Assembly (NCBI RefSeq): GCF_019970065.1
Contig: NZ_JAHXYH010000003.1
Span: 1 to 64,000, forward strand
Origin: Chryseobacterium sp. OSA05B
Lineage (GTDB): Bacteria > Bacteroidota > Bacteroidia > Flavobacteriales > Weeksellaceae
Direction of reading: 5' to 3'
Length of the DNA stretch: 64,000 bases
Position 1 is the first letter of the stretch. Every line of letters starts with the position of its first letter. Below are positions 8,900-18,245 of the stretch, piece by piece. The notes below the pieces were generated by a model, which worked only from the letters and a program-made list of their open reading frames with translations, was not told where the DNA came from and ran no database searches. The translations under genes were made by a program, and so were the position numbers.

Positions 8900-9442
8900 A
8901 TGAATTTACAGAATAACGAAATAATTTTAAAAGAAATTCTTCCAAAGAAGGGTTTCTTTTTTAATATGACGGAGAAACTGAGAATTGTTTTCTCTTTTTT
9001 TTATTTGGGAATTTCCGCACTATTTCTTTTAAATATGACTTCTTTCTTTTTCTTTTTTGCAATATTTATGTTTGGAACGGGGTTGTATTTAGCATTTTTC
9101 AGATGGATTCTAAGATATTCAGATTTAAAAAATAACTATTATCTCATTACCAATGAGCGAATTATTATTGCTGAAAAGTCAACTAAAGAAATTTTGGAGG
9201 AAAAAAAATTGGAAGAAATAGATCAGATCAACATCGAAATGAATAATAATTTTTTTGGAAATATTATTTTTGGTGAACCGGAGACTATTTTTGGAAGAAA
9301 CGATGATCCTTTTTCTTTTTTTAAAAGAAGTGGGATGAACTTTGATGAAGACAAATATGTCTTTTTAAGTGTTGAAAATATCAATGAGATTATTCCCATC
9401 TTCGAAAACTTAAAATTAAAGGTTAATAAAACTTTTTACTAA
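8900..9442 (+). CDS. Membrane protein with PH-like domain
   Basis: 180 residues. A cytoplasmic N-terminal stretch, two closely spaced hydrophobic helices (about 28-70), then a soluble domain with the pattern YYLITNERIIIAEK followed by a KLEEIDQINIE strand, which resembles bacterial PH-like domains. The start codon is two bases after the recQ stop, so it is probably co-transcribed. Codon use is unusually AT-rich and phenylalanine-rich compared with recQ. Function unknown. Confidence 0.65.
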   Translation: MNLQNNEIILKEILPKKGFFFNMTEKLRIVFSFFYLGISALFLLNMTSFFFFFAIFMFGTGLYLAFFRWILRYSDLKNNYYLITNERIIIAEKSTKEILEEKKLEEIDQINIEMNNNFFGNIIFGEPETIFGRNDDPFSFFKRSGMNFDEDKYVFLSVENINEIIPIFENLKLKVNKTFY

Positions 9443-9451
9443 CTTTAACTG

Positions 9452-10534
9452 ATGAAAAAGATTTCTGTCATATTTATTCTGCCGGATCTGGAAACCGGTG
9501 GTGCAGAAAGGATTGTTACCACCATCGCGAATCACCTGTCCAGAGACCGGTTTGAACCCAAAATCCTGTTGCTCCGCAAACAGGGCGGATATCTTAATTT
9601 TTTGAAAAAAGATGTTGAAATCATCGACATCAATACGGAGCGGATCAGACATTCTTTAAAACCTATTCTGGGAGAAATCTACAGACGGAAACCGGATATT
9701 GTATTCTCAGGGTTTGGTGAGGTGAATGCCTATCTGGCTTTATTTATCAAACTTTTCCCGAGGACGAAATTCATCGCCAGGGAAACCAATGTGGTGACGC
9801 AGCATGTGACCAGAAAAGAAATTAAATTCTTCTATAACTTTTACAATAACTATCAGAAGATCATTGCGCAAAGTGATGATATGATGAATGATCTTGTCGA
9901 TAATTTCAATATTAAGAAAAAGAAAATTGTCAAAATAAATAATCCTGTTGATTTTGATTTTATCAATGAAAAATTAGCCAGCTCTACCAAGCCGGACTGC
10001 TTTAAATACAATTATAAAAATGTAGTGGCAATCGGTAATCTGTCTTCGAGAAAAGGCTTCGACAATCTTCTGAAAGTGTTTTCAAGACTTAAAAACGAAA
10101 ATATCCTGCTTCATATTCTGGGTGACGGCAAAGACAAAGATGTCTTGCTGCAGACGAAAGATTTTCTGGGATTAAAAAATGTCATTTTTCACGGCAGGAA
10201 AGATAACCCTTACCAGTATCTGAAATATGCCGATCTTTTTATTCTTTCTTCAAGATATGAAGGTTTTCCGAATGTCCTTCTGGAAGCCGGAGCGTGCGGA
10301 ACCTATTCTCTGGCCAATAATTGTCCCGGAGGGATCAACGAGATCATTCAGCATCAGATCAATGGGGAAGTTTCCAATATCGAAGACTATGAAGATTTCT
10401 CTCAGAAAATAATGAAGGTTCTTCAGGGAAATTATAACCGTGATGCTATAAAAAACTCTATCCGATCAAGATTCTCAAAGAATATCATTCTCGATAAATA
10501 TGAAAAGGTTCTGATGGATCTGATGAAGAAATAA
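9452..10534 (+). CDS. Family 4 glycosyltransferase
   Basis: 360 residues with a GT-B fold. The N-terminal domain has the PDLETGGAERIVTTIANHL acceptor-side loop, and the C-terminal domain the nucleotide-sugar binding signature SRYEGFPNVLLEAGACG (two conserved glutamates spaced EX7E). These features place it in glycosyltransferase family 4 and suggest transfer of a sugar from a nucleotide donor to a surface glycan or lipid. It starts nine bases after the previous gene. Donor and acceptor cannot be told; it stands alone rather than in a polysaccharide cluster. Confidence 0.88.
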   Translation: MKKISVIFILPDLETGGAERIVTTIANHLSRDRFEPKILLLRKQGGYLNFLKKDVEIIDINTERIRHSLKPILGEIYRRKPDIVFSGFGEVNAYLALFIKLFPRTKFIARETNVVTQHVTRKEIKFFYNFYNNYQKIIAQSDDMMNDLVDNFNIKKKKIVKINNPVDFDFINEKLASSTKPDCFKYNYKNVVAIGNLSSRKGFDNLLKVFSRLKNENILLHILGDGKDKDVLLQTKDFLGLKNVIFHGRKDNPYQYLKYADLFILSSRYEGFPNVLLEAGACGTYSLANNCPGGINEIIQHQINGEVSNIEDYEDFSQKIMKVLQGNYNRDAIKNSIRSRFSKNIILDKYEKVLMDLMKK

Positions 10535-10567
10535 GTCCAGGATTTGCGTTATGACTTCATATTTCTT

Positions 10568-10575
10568 TACATTTG
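10568..10575 (+). promoter_or_regulatory. Promoter (-33 TTTG, -7 TACATTTG)
   Basis: TACATTTG lies 36 bases before the start at 10612, with TTTG at 10543-10546 giving 21-base spacing, close to the Bacteroidota norm. Confidence 0.6.
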
Positions 10576-10611
10576 GCCTTCATTAATTTTATTTAAAATC
10601 AATATTCATCA

Positions 10612-10962
10612 ATGAATACAATCCCCAAAATTGGATGTGCCTGTGAAAAACCGACTTCGGACTATACGGAATACAGAAGTTCTGAATTAGGTATAGACCA
10701 TACGAACGGAAGATATGCAGAAGTAACGATTCAACAGTGCAAACTATGTCAAAGAATATGGGTTCGTTATTTCGTTGAATTCGAGCATTTTTCCAAATCG
10801 GGAAGATGGTACAAAGGCATCGTTACGAAAAAAGACCGCTTACAGATGACCCCAGAAAATACAGTGGACTATTTGGAAAGCCTTGAATGGTATGTGTATG
10901 GGGGCTCGTTTTTTGAAAGTGCCGGAATGTTTGGATCCGGAAAAATGAACGTAGATGCGTGA
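10612..10962 (+). CDS. Small cysteine-containing protein of unknown function
   Basis: 116 residues, no signal peptide. Cysteines occur as CAC near residues 9-11 and CKLC near 43-46, which could bind a metal. The rest is rich in aromatic residues (FEHFSKSGRWYKGI, LEWYVYGGSFFES). I do not recognise the family. It has its own promoter and a 97-base gap after it, so it is probably a single-gene unit. Confidence 0.6.
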   Translation: MNTIPKIGCACEKPTSDYTEYRSSELGIDHTNGRYAEVTIQQCKLCQRIWVRYFVEFEHFSKSGRWYKGIVTKKDRLQMTPENTVDYLESLEWYVYGGSFFESAGMFGSGKMNVDA

Positions 10963-11059
10963 TTTCTGTTATAAAGTGAAAATATAAATAAGCATATAGG
11001 TTCTATTGATTATTTTAGGATGACAATAAATTCCATAAAATAATTAAAATTTTTTAACC

Positions 11060-11386
11060 ATGACTAGCGAATTAAAACAGGAAATATACAATAAGTATAG
11101 AAGTTATCTTGCTGAAAATTATAATGAAAAATACATCTATCGACTCATCATTCAGGAGGGGTATGATCAACAAGATGTAGATGAAGTCATGAAAGACATT
11201 CATGCTGAGAAACAAAAAGCCATAAAACAAAAAAATAAATACCGTTCTGTTATAAGCATCATATTATATATAGTAGGTACTGTGGTTCTCTTAGCAGGGA
11301 TGGTAGTGATTACTTTAGGAGGAATTAAAATTGGAATTCCTTTGATTATTCTTGCCGTCATTATATGGATCAATGCAAACAGATAA
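11060..11386 (+). CDS. Small membrane protein, two helices at the C-terminus
   Basis: 108 residues. The first 60 are charged and helical (KQEIYNKYRSYLAENY, then VDEVMKDIHAEKQKAIKQKNK) and are followed by two hydrophobic helices (about 63-83 and 86-104). No family recognised. The N-terminal helix pair could mediate protein contacts on the cytoplasmic side. Confidence 0.6.
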   Translation: MTSELKQEIYNKYRSYLAENYNEKYIYRLIIQEGYDQQDVDEVMKDIHAEKQKAIKQKNKYRSVISIILYIVGTVVLLAGMVVITLGGIKIGIPLIILAVIIWINANR

Positions 11387-11460
11387 CACTTGTTTTTTGC
11401 AAATTCCAAATTCATCTGTAAACTTGATAAAACTCACTTGGGTGTGTGGCAATTAATCAG

Positions 11461-11468
11461 TAAATTTG
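11461..11468 (+). promoter_or_regulatory. Promoter of lpdA (-33 TTG, -7 TAAATTTG)
   Basis: TAAATTTG fits TAnnTTTG; TTG at 11438-11440 gives 20-base spacing. The start codon is at 11512, leaving a leader of about 40 nt. Confidence 0.65.
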
Positions 11469-11511
11469 TGATTACTAAGTAAGATAATAACAAACAAATT
11501 CATACAATAAC

Positions 11512-12915
11512 ATGAGTCAATTCGATGTTACCGTAATCGGTTCTGGTCCTGGAGGTTATGTAGCTGCTATCCGTGCAGCTCAGTTAGGTTTCAAAACAGC
11601 AATTATTGAAAAATATTCAACTTTAGGCGGAACTTGTCTTAACGTTGGATGTATTCCGTCAAAAGCACTTTTAGACAGTTCTGAACATTTCGAAAATGCA
11701 AAACACAATTTTGCAGGTCACGGAATCATTATCAATGAGCCACAGGCCGATATTGCAAGAATGGTTGCCCGTAAAAACGAGGTGGTAGATCAGACGACTA
11801 AAGGAATCCAGTTTTTGATGGACAAAAACAAAATCACTGTTTTTGAAGGTTTGGGAAGCTTCGAATCTGCTACTCAGATCAAAATCACGAAAAACGATGG
11901 TTCTTCTGAAACTATTGAATCTAAATATACCATCATTGCAACAGGTTCTAAACCGTCTTCACTTCCTTTCATCAATCTTGATAAAGAAAGAGTGATCACT
12001 TCTACAGAAGCGTTAAACCTTAAAGAAATTCCTAAGCACCTGGTAGTAATTGGTGGTGGGGTAATCGGTCTTGAGCTAGGTTCTGTATATTTAAGATTGG
12101 GAGCTCAGGTAACTGTTGTTGAATTCATGGATAAAATCATCCCTGGAATGGACGGTGCATTGAGTAAAGAATTGACTAAAGTTCTTAAAAAGCAGGGAAT
12201 GAAGTTCATGCTTTCTACCGCTGTATCTGCCGTGGAAAGAAATGGAGATAGTGTAAAAGTTACTGCTAAAGATAAAAAAGGAGAAGAGGTAGTTGTAGAA
12301 GGAGATTACTGTTTAGTTTCAGTAGGAAGAAAGCCTTATACAGACGGTCTTGGTCTTGAAAAAGCTGGTGTTGAACTTGATGAAAGAGGGAGAGTAAAAA
12401 CAAACGACCATTTACAGACTAACGTTGCAAACATCTACGCAATTGGAGATGTGATCAAAGGAGCAATGCTTGCACACAAAGCCAGTGAAGAAGGAACTTT
12501 GGTTGCTGAAATCATTGCAGGTCAAAAACCACATATCAACTATAACTTAATCCCTGGTGTTGTATACACTTGGCCTGAAGTTGCCGGAGTTGGTAAAACA
12601 GAAGAGCAATTGAAAGAAGAAGGAGTTGCCATTAAGGTAGGTTCTTTCCCAATGAGAGCGTTAGGTAGAAGCCGTGCAAGTGGTGATATCGACGGTCTTG
12701 TGAAAATCATTGCAGACGAGAAAACAGATGAGATTTTAGGAATGCATATTATTGGAGCAAGAGCAGCCGACCTTATCGCTGAAGGAGTTATTGCAATGGA
12801 GTTCCGTGCAAGTGCTGAAGATGTGGCAAGAAGTTCTCACGCTCACCCGACCTATGCAGAAGCGATTAAAGAAGCTGCATTGGATGCTACAGGTAAGAGA
12901 CCGATCCATATCTAA
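11512..12915 (+). CDS. lpdA: Dihydrolipoyl dehydrogenase
   Basis: 467 residues. FAD-binding GSGPGGYVAAIRAAQLG at the N-terminus, the redox-active disulfide in GGTCLNVGCIPSKALL (about 40-55), the NAD-binding GGGVIGLELGSVYLRLGA (about 182-199), and the C-terminal dimerisation domain with the catalytic His-Glu pair region SSHAHPTYAEAIKEA. It reoxidises dihydrolipoamide of the 2-oxo acid dehydrogenase and glycine cleavage complexes. Those E1/E2 genes are not in the window. Codon use is strongly biased, consistent with high expression. Followed by a perfect 10-bp terminator. Confidence 0.97.
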   Translation: MSQFDVTVIGSGPGGYVAAIRAAQLGFKTAIIEKYSTLGGTCLNVGCIPSKALLDSSEHFENAKHNFAGHGIIINEPQADIARMVARKNEVVDQTTKGIQFLMDKNKITVFEGLGSFESATQIKITKNDGSSETIESKYTIIATGSKPSSLPFINLDKERVITSTEALNLKEIPKHLVVIGGGVIGLELGSVYLRLGAQVTVVEFMDKIIPGMDGALSKELTKVLKKQGMKFMLSTAVSAVERNGDSVKVTAKDKKGEEVVVEGDYCLVSVGRKPYTDGLGLEKAGVELDERGRVKTNDHLQTNVANIYAIGDVIKGAMLAHKASEEGTLVAEIIAGQKPHINYNLIPGVVYTWPEVAGVGKTEEQLKEEGVAIKVGSFPMRALGRSRASGDIDGLVKIIADEKTDEILGMHIIGARAADLIAEGVIAMEFRASAEDVARSSHAHPTYAEAIKEAALDATGKRPIHI

Positions 12916-12950
12916 TTTTTAATTGAAAGATTTAAAAATTTAAATATTAA

Positions 12951-12973
12951 AAGAGAAGTGAAACACTTCTCTT
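12951..12973 (+). terminator. Terminator of lpdA (AGAGAAG-type hairpin)
   Basis: Perfect 10-bp stem AAGAGAAGTG / CACTTCTCTT with a 3-nt AAA loop, followed by a T run. Same hairpin family as the ones at 13878, 20954 and 21965. Confidence 0.93.
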
Positions 12974-13016
12974 TTTTTTGGCATAAAAATGGAGATCGAC
13001 AAAGCAAATTTATTTT

Positions 13017-13871
13017 ATGAAGAAATTTTTTATAGGTTTAGCGTTTTTTGCAGCAATATACTCGTTTGCTCAGGAAGCAGGAAAGGCGGGTGAGCTTTTA
13101 AAAAATGAAGCTTCCGCAGCAGAAATGCAGGTTTCCGGAAATGCAAAGACAAAAGCGAAGGGTTTTGATCAGTCAAAATATAATCAGACAGGTAATTCAA
13201 ACAATACATCAAAAAATCCAAACTATCAGTGGAATAAAAACTATGGGTACGCAGAAGTTTTTCTGAGAATCCCGGAACAGGGCTTTTTCACGGTTGAAAT
13301 TGGTGATCAGATGATTTCAAACGGTTCCGGAAAATACCGTTTTTTTGATCTTCAATCCGGTAAAATACCTGTGTCGATCTATGAAAATGGGTTTTTGCTG
13401 TACAGAACAACGTTAATACTGCGTAACAACAACAGAATGGTTCTGGATTTCTTCACCAACGAAGGCCTTTACTTACTGGATCTTTACCCTGTTAAAAGCC
13501 AGTCTTATGGTTTTAATGACTGGAATGATGTCTGGAATAATCCCTATGGAAATCATCCGGGAGACGGATATAATTCAGGAAACGTGATGGATAATAATAC
13601 TTTCCGTCAGTTTTTTGATAGGTTACAGAATAACGAAAAGTTCGATGATGGTAAACTGGCTATGATCAATCAGCAGATGCGCAGTTCTATGTTCACTTCA
13701 GCACAAATCAGAGATCTGGTGAAATATATCAGTTTTGATAAAAATAAACTGGCACTGGCTAAATCGATGTACAAAAGATGTGCAGATAAAAACAGGTATT
13801 TCTTAGTCTACGATGCATTTGATTTTGAAAACAGCAAGAGGGAACTCATGGAGTTTGTCGCAAAATCTTAA
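13017..13871 (+). CDS. Exported DUF4476 domain protein
   Basis: 284 residues with an N-terminal signal peptide (MKKFFIGLAFFAAIYSFAQ). A low-complexity Asn/Gln/Ser-rich linker (about 45-75) leads to a beta-rich domain (about 78-165) and then a C-terminal helical DUF4476 domain (about 190-284; FDDGKLAMINQQMRSSMF, KYISFDKNKLALAKSMY, RYFLVYDAFDFENSKREL). DUF4476 proteins are Bacteroidota envelope proteins without a known activity. It lies between two terminators of the same type, so it is a single-gene transcript. Confidence 0.8.
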   Translation: MKKFFIGLAFFAAIYSFAQEAGKAGELLKNEASAAEMQVSGNAKTKAKGFDQSKYNQTGNSNNTSKNPNYQWNKNYGYAEVFLRIPEQGFFTVEIGDQMISNGSGKYRFFDLQSGKIPVSIYENGFLLYRTTLILRNNNRMVLDFFTNEGLYLLDLYPVKSQSYGFNDWNDVWNNPYGNHPGDGYNSGNVMDNNTFRQFFDRLQNNEKFDDGKLAMINQQMRSSMFTSAQIRDLVKYISFDKNKLALAKSMYKRCADKNRYFLVYDAFDFENSKRELMEFVAKS

Positions 13872-13877
13872 TACATA

Positions 13878-13900
13878 AAGAGAAGCAAAATGCTTCTCTT
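13878..13900 (+). terminator. Terminator of the DUF4476 gene (AGAGAAG-type hairpin)
   Basis: Perfect 10-bp stem AAGAGAAGCA / TGCTTCTCTT with loop AAA, then TTTT. It starts seven bases past the stop codon. Confidence 0.92.
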
Positions 13901-13941
13901 TTTTGTTATTTAAAATTGGCATTATTCTGCATATATCAGCC

Positions 13942-13959
13942 TTAGAACGGGTATTCTAA
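13942..13959 (+). promoter_or_regulatory. Inverted repeat, possible operator of the TonB-receptor operon
   Basis: TTAGAA-N6-TTCTAA, a perfect 6-6-6 inverted repeat in the 223-base gap, 136 bases before the receptor start. The symmetry is seen directly; use as a regulator site is inference. Confidence 0.35.
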
Positions 13960-14079
13960 TCTTTTTCTGCTTATATATTTCATGTAAATTTATTCTTCTT
14001 TTAAATAAGTCCACAATTTGTGAAGTAAAAAATCATGAAAAATCACAATGCTTTTATTTTTATTTAGAAAAATTATAAA

Positions 14080-14087
14080 TAATTTTG
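14080..14087 (+). promoter_or_regulatory. -7 box (TAATTTTG) just before the TonB-receptor start
   Basis: Fits TAnnTTTG and ends only seven bases before the first possible TTG start codon, so the transcript would be almost leaderless. No TTG is seen at -33. Confidence 0.4.
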
Positions 14088-14094
14088 CCAAAAA

Positions 14095-16842
14095 TTGTTA
14101 AAATTGAAGAAGAAAGTATTATTCCTTGCTTTTCAGTTTGTTATCCTATCCGTGAGTGGTCAGACTGTGACCGGGATAGTAGTGGCAGCAGACAGTAAGA
14201 AGCCTGTTTCGGGAGTCAAGGTCGGTGTGGAAAACACCGGAATATGGACGGTAACGGATAATTCAGGGCTATTTAAGATCAATTATCATTCTAATGAGAC
14301 GCTGGTATTTTCAAGATCCGGTCTTTTGGAAGAGAGACAAACCTATATCACAGTTCCTGCTGACAGGATCACGGTAGAAATGCAGGCTGCATCTATCCGC
14401 ATCAAGGAAATTGCATTGGCTGCCAAAAAGAAAAACTATTCCGAAATTGAAATCAAAGAGGAAGCCTTGAAAAATATTCAGGCGTTCTCTCTGAACGAGG
14501 TTTTGGAACAGATTCCGGGACAGAAGCAGAGAAACCTTTCTCTGAATGAATTTAAACCCATCGTTTTCCGTTCTACCAATCTTGGATCTTTGATGAGAAC
14601 TGGTGCAGAAGGTTTTGGAAATAAATCCTTTGGTACAGCTGTCGTGGTAGATGGTATTCCTATTTCCAATAATGAAAATATGCAGGGATATACAGGGAAT
14701 TATTCTCCTATTGCTAATTCACTAAATTATGAAGGATCACTATTCAATCCCAATATGTTGGGCTTTGGTAAATCAAACGGGTACAATGGTTATTTTTCCA
14801 ATGCCAATTTCGGAGTTGACTTAAGAGAAATTCCGGTGGAAAACATCGAAAGCGTGGAAGTGGTTCAGGGAATTCCATCTGCAAAATACGGGGATCTTAC
14901 TTCAGGTCTTGTAAATATTCAACAGAAAAGCGGAAAGACACCTTACAGAGCCTATATTGCTTTAAGAGAAGGAACTCAGGAATTTAACCTTAATAAAGGC
15001 GTAAAGATCAATGATAAACTGGGTTTTCTGAATGTAAACGTGAATTATTTAAGCTCAAACTCAGATCCGAGAACGAAGTTCAACAGATACCAAAGGGTTA
15101 CTACCAGCCTGATGTGGACCGTTTACAACAAAAATAAAAACATCAGTAACTCCCTTTCCTTAGATTATGGGGATAATTTCGACAATGCCAATTTTGAGGA
15201 AGAAGATGATTCCAAACAAATCATTAAAAATAAAAACAGGTCTGTAAGAATCTCGAACCGCTTTAACTGGAGATTTAAAGAATCATTTTTTGATAACCTG
15301 AGCATCAATGCCAATTACAGCCGGTCTTACCAAAACACCTATGATTCCAAGCTTGTGAATTCCGGGGGTAAAATTGTAGGAACTAGTACCACAAACGATG
15401 TTTATACTGGTTCTTATACGCCCATCAACTACAGACAGGTACAGGAAGTGGAAGGAAAGCCAATCTCTGTATTTCTTTCTGCCGAGCTGAAAAAGAATTT
15501 CAGAACCAAAAGTGACTGGACGCATAATTTCTTAGTAGGAACATCATTAAGAAGCAGTGATAATAAAGGGCGAGGAAGATTGGGAACTCCGGAAACGCTG
15601 ATTACTACTTTTGCAGGCGGAGGGCAGTCTTTCAGACCATATAACTTCGGACAGAACGTAAGAGCTGAGTACCAATATTCCGTGTATGCAGAAGACAATG
15701 TTTTCAAAAGATTTGGGAATTATATCTTTAATTTAAATGCGGGGGTAAGATTTGACAACCAGTTCGGCTCTTCTGTGCTGCAGCCAAGAATCAATTCCTA
15801 TTTAATTTATAAAAACTTTAAGTTCAGAGGAGGTTTCGGTATTGCATCCAAAGCGCCTTCCATCAACATGATCTATACAGGTCCGAGATATTATGACCAG
15901 ATTCTTGCAGACGTGCGTCTTCCGGGATATTATAATGTGGGAGTGGTACAGACTTTTGTAGATTATGCCGACAATAAAGATCTGAAGCCTTCAAGAAGTG
16001 TCCGTTCCGAAGTGGGTGTTGATTATAAATTCGCTTACGGAAATGTGGGACTTACAGCTTATTACAACAAGCTTTATGATGGTTTTACCAACGAATATTA
16101 TGCCTCAAAAAGGCAGCAGGCCAAGCTTCAGATCAATTATAACGGAAACAATACGCCTACCTACGATATTACGGGATACAGTAACTATTTTTATCTGCAG
16201 AACAGGATTGTAAACAGTCTTAAATCTGAGGATAAAGGTTTGGAATTAATGATGAACCTTAATAAGCTTCCCATCAGAAATATCAGTCTGGACATCAACG
16301 GAAGTTACGTGGAAACGAAAAACAATTCCAATGTAGACCGTTATAAAGATTCCAAAACGCTTGCTGACGGGGCTATTTACGGCTTATACAGATCGGTAGA
16401 ATCCCAATACAAACAGATGACGGTAAGTGCAGCTGTGAATTACCATCTGCCAAAAGCAGGACTGGTGATTTCCTTCCGTACCCAGCATTTCTTCGTTGAT
16501 GATAAACTGATCATCAACCCAAAATCACTCTATGCCTACATCAATACGAATATGGAGAAAGTGGAGATGACCCCTGAACAGATCAATGATCCGAAACAGT
16601 TTGCCAGCATTAAAGACAATGATGTGGATGAAGAAAACACAAAGCTGGGGAAGGTCTTCCATAATTTCAACCTTAAAATTTCCAAAGACTTTCAGAACGG
16701 ATTTAAATTTTCTTTCTACGCCAATAACTTCCTTGACTTGAAACAGATTCAGTCTAAAACGGAAAACGGAAGAACAATTGAAACCCTGAAAACAGATCTT
16801 CTGAAACTTTCTTTCGGGGCCAAAATAGAATATCAATTTTAA
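14095..16842 (+). CDS. TonB-dependent outer-membrane receptor
   Basis: 915 residues: signal peptide (to about residue 22, VSGQ), carboxypeptidase-regulatory-like beta-sandwich (GIVVAADSKKPVSGVKVGVEN, about 25-105), plug domain (about 120-280, with VVVDGIPISNNENM and ENIESVEVVQGIPSAKYGD), then a 22-strand barrel ending in an aromatic residue (KIEYQF). It would import a ligand across the outer membrane using TonB energy. No SusD partner follows, so a glycan is unlikely. The start must be TTG: an in-frame TAA is at 14080-14082 and no ATG or GTG occurs before the signal peptide; TTG at 14104 is the alternative. First gene of a four-gene operon with 2-6-base gaps. Confidence 0.92.
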   Translation: MLKLKKKVLFLAFQFVILSVSGQTVTGIVVAADSKKPVSGVKVGVENTGIWTVTDNSGLFKINYHSNETLVFSRSGLLEERQTYITVPADRITVEMQAASIRIKEIALAAKKKNYSEIEIKEEALKNIQAFSLNEVLEQIPGQKQRNLSLNEFKPIVFRSTNLGSLMRTGAEGFGNKSFGTAVVVDGIPISNNENMQGYTGNYSPIANSLNYEGSLFNPNMLGFGKSNGYNGYFSNANFGVDLREIPVENIESVEVVQGIPSAKYGDLTSGLVNIQQKSGKTPYRAYIALREGTQEFNLNKGVKINDKLGFLNVNVNYLSSNSDPRTKFNRYQRVTTSLMWTVYNKNKNISNSLSLDYGDNFDNANFEEEDDSKQIIKNKNRSVRISNRFNWRFKESFFDNLSINANYSRSYQNTYDSKLVNSGGKIVGTSTTNDVYTGSYTPINYRQVQEVEGKPISVFLSAELKKNFRTKSDWTHNFLVGTSLRSSDNKGRGRLGTPETLITTFAGGGQSFRPYNFGQNVRAEYQYSVYAEDNVFKRFGNYIFNLNAGVRFDNQFGSSVLQPRINSYLIYKNFKFRGGFGIASKAPSINMIYTGPRYYDQILADVRLPGYYNVGVVQTFVDYADNKDLKPSRSVRSEVGVDYKFAYGNVGLTAYYNKLYDGFTNEYYASKRQQAKLQINYNGNNTPTYDITGYSNYFYLQNRIVNSLKSEDKGLELMMNLNKLPIRNISLDINGSYVETKNNSNVDRYKDSKTLADGAIYGLYRSVESQYKQMTVSAAVNYHLPKAGLVISFRTQHFFVDDKLIINPKSLYAYINTNMEKVEMTPEQINDPKQFASIKDNDVDEENTKLGKVFHNFNLKISKDFQNGFKFSFYANNFLDLKQIQSKTENGRTIETLKTDLLKLSFGAKIEYQF

Positions 16843-16865
16843 ACATGATGATAAACATAAACACT

Positions 16866-18239
16866 ATGAAACAGTTACTGAGCTTTTTAACCCTACTACT
16901 GATGCTGGTTTCCTGTCGTGATGATGATTTCGGAAATGGAAGCACTTCCACATTACAGCCTGTTGCATATCAGGTGGAGGTATCTTACGAGAAAGCAGTC
17001 TATGGTGATCAGCGTACTAAAAAAGCAACGGTTGTAATGACCAACAACAATTCCGGAGATACGTATACTTTAGATACAGATGCGAACGGATATGCCAATT
17101 TTCAAAACGTTATTCCGGGAACATACAAGATTACCGTATCCAAAAAAATGCTGGCTGATGAATTTCTTGCCACCTTTGGATACCAATCTGCATCTGCTGA
17201 AATGAGCTTCAACGGTGTTCAGGAAAATGCGATCATCAGTGCTAATATCCAGAAAACTTCTGTAGAAGTAAAAGGAGCAAGAGTAGGGGATCTTCTGATC
17301 AAACAGATCTATTATGCAGGATCTCATGCTATACAGGGTGCAAGTTTCAGAGATCAGTTCATTGAAATTTATAATAATTCCGATCAGGTGATCTATGCAG
17401 ACGGATTGTACATAGGACAGCTTTACGGTAAAGTGAATACCGCCACCAACAATACCTATTCTCAGGCGAATGGACAGTTCGACTGGAGTAAATCTATCGG
17501 TATGACGATAGGGAACGCTGCCAATACAGACTATGCCTATGCAGATTATATATTGAAAATTCCGGGTAACGGAACCCAGTACCCGATTTTACCAGGAGGA
17601 AGCATCGTAATTGCACAAAACGGGGTGAATCACAAATCACCGCTGGTAGACAATACCGGAAATCCCATTAATATCCAAAATCCAGCATTGACGGTAGATC
17701 TGAGTACCTCTAATTTTGAAGTTTATTTAGGAGACTACAACCTTTCTATCGGGCAGCCGGTTTATAAATTTGATATTCAGAATCCTGCCGTACCGGATAT
17801 GAAAATTGCCTATTGGGGAAGAACCGGATACTGGAGCCCGAATAATGACTTTATTATGGACAATTTGGGAAGAGACAGCTTTGTGATCTTCAGAGTGAAT
17901 GATCTGGATGCACTTGCTGATTATTCTGATCCATCGGTAGTGACTGTTAATTCCAATACAAGATACTTTAAACAGATCCCGAACAGCGCTATTATAGATG
18001 GGGTAGATCTTCAGCACAATAACCCGAACTCTCAGAGACCGAAAATGCTGAGTGCTTCCATTGATGCTGCATCTATCGCATGTGACGGCTCATTCAATTC
18101 CCAGGCGGTGATCAGAAAAACAAAAGAACTTGTCGATATGCCAAATAACGGTGGTAAGAGAAGAGTATTGGCAGATACCAACAATTCAGCAAACGATTTT
18201 GTAAAACAAACGGCAAACCCAAGAGGTTTCCAGCAATAA
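16866..18239 (+). CDS. DUF4876 surface lipoprotein
   Basis: About 457 residues from the preferred ATG at 16866 (an in-frame ATG at 16845 is possible). The lipoprotein signal LLLMLVSC is followed by RDDD, an acidic pattern like the flavobacterial lipoprotein export signal, so the protein probably faces outside. A small beta-sandwich (about 20-120) is followed by a lamin-tail-like region (GDLLIKQIYYAG ... DQFIEIYNNSDQVIYADGLYIG). It matches the DUF4876 family, which is known for sitting beside TonB receptors. Likely a ligand-capturing partner of the receptor encoded three bases upstream; the ligand is unknown. Confidence 0.8.
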   Translation: MKQLLSFLTLLLMLVSCRDDDFGNGSTSTLQPVAYQVEVSYEKAVYGDQRTKKATVVMTNNNSGDTYTLDTDANGYANFQNVIPGTYKITVSKKMLADEFLATFGYQSASAEMSFNGVQENAIISANIQKTSVEVKGARVGDLLIKQIYYAGSHAIQGASFRDQFIEIYNNSDQVIYADGLYIGQLYGKVNTATNNTYSQANGQFDWSKSIGMTIGNAANTDYAYADYILKIPGNGTQYPILPGGSIVIAQNGVNHKSPLVDNTGNPINIQNPALTVDLSTSNFEVYLGDYNLSIGQPVYKFDIQNPAVPDMKIAYWGRTGYWSPNNDFIMDNLGRDSFVIFRVNDLDALADYSDPSVVTVNSNTRYFKQIPNSAIIDGVDLQHNNPNSQRPKMLSASIDAASIACDGSFNSQAVIRKTKELVDMPNNGGKRRVLADTNNSANDFVKQTANPRGFQQ

Positions 18240-18245
18240 CTTATA

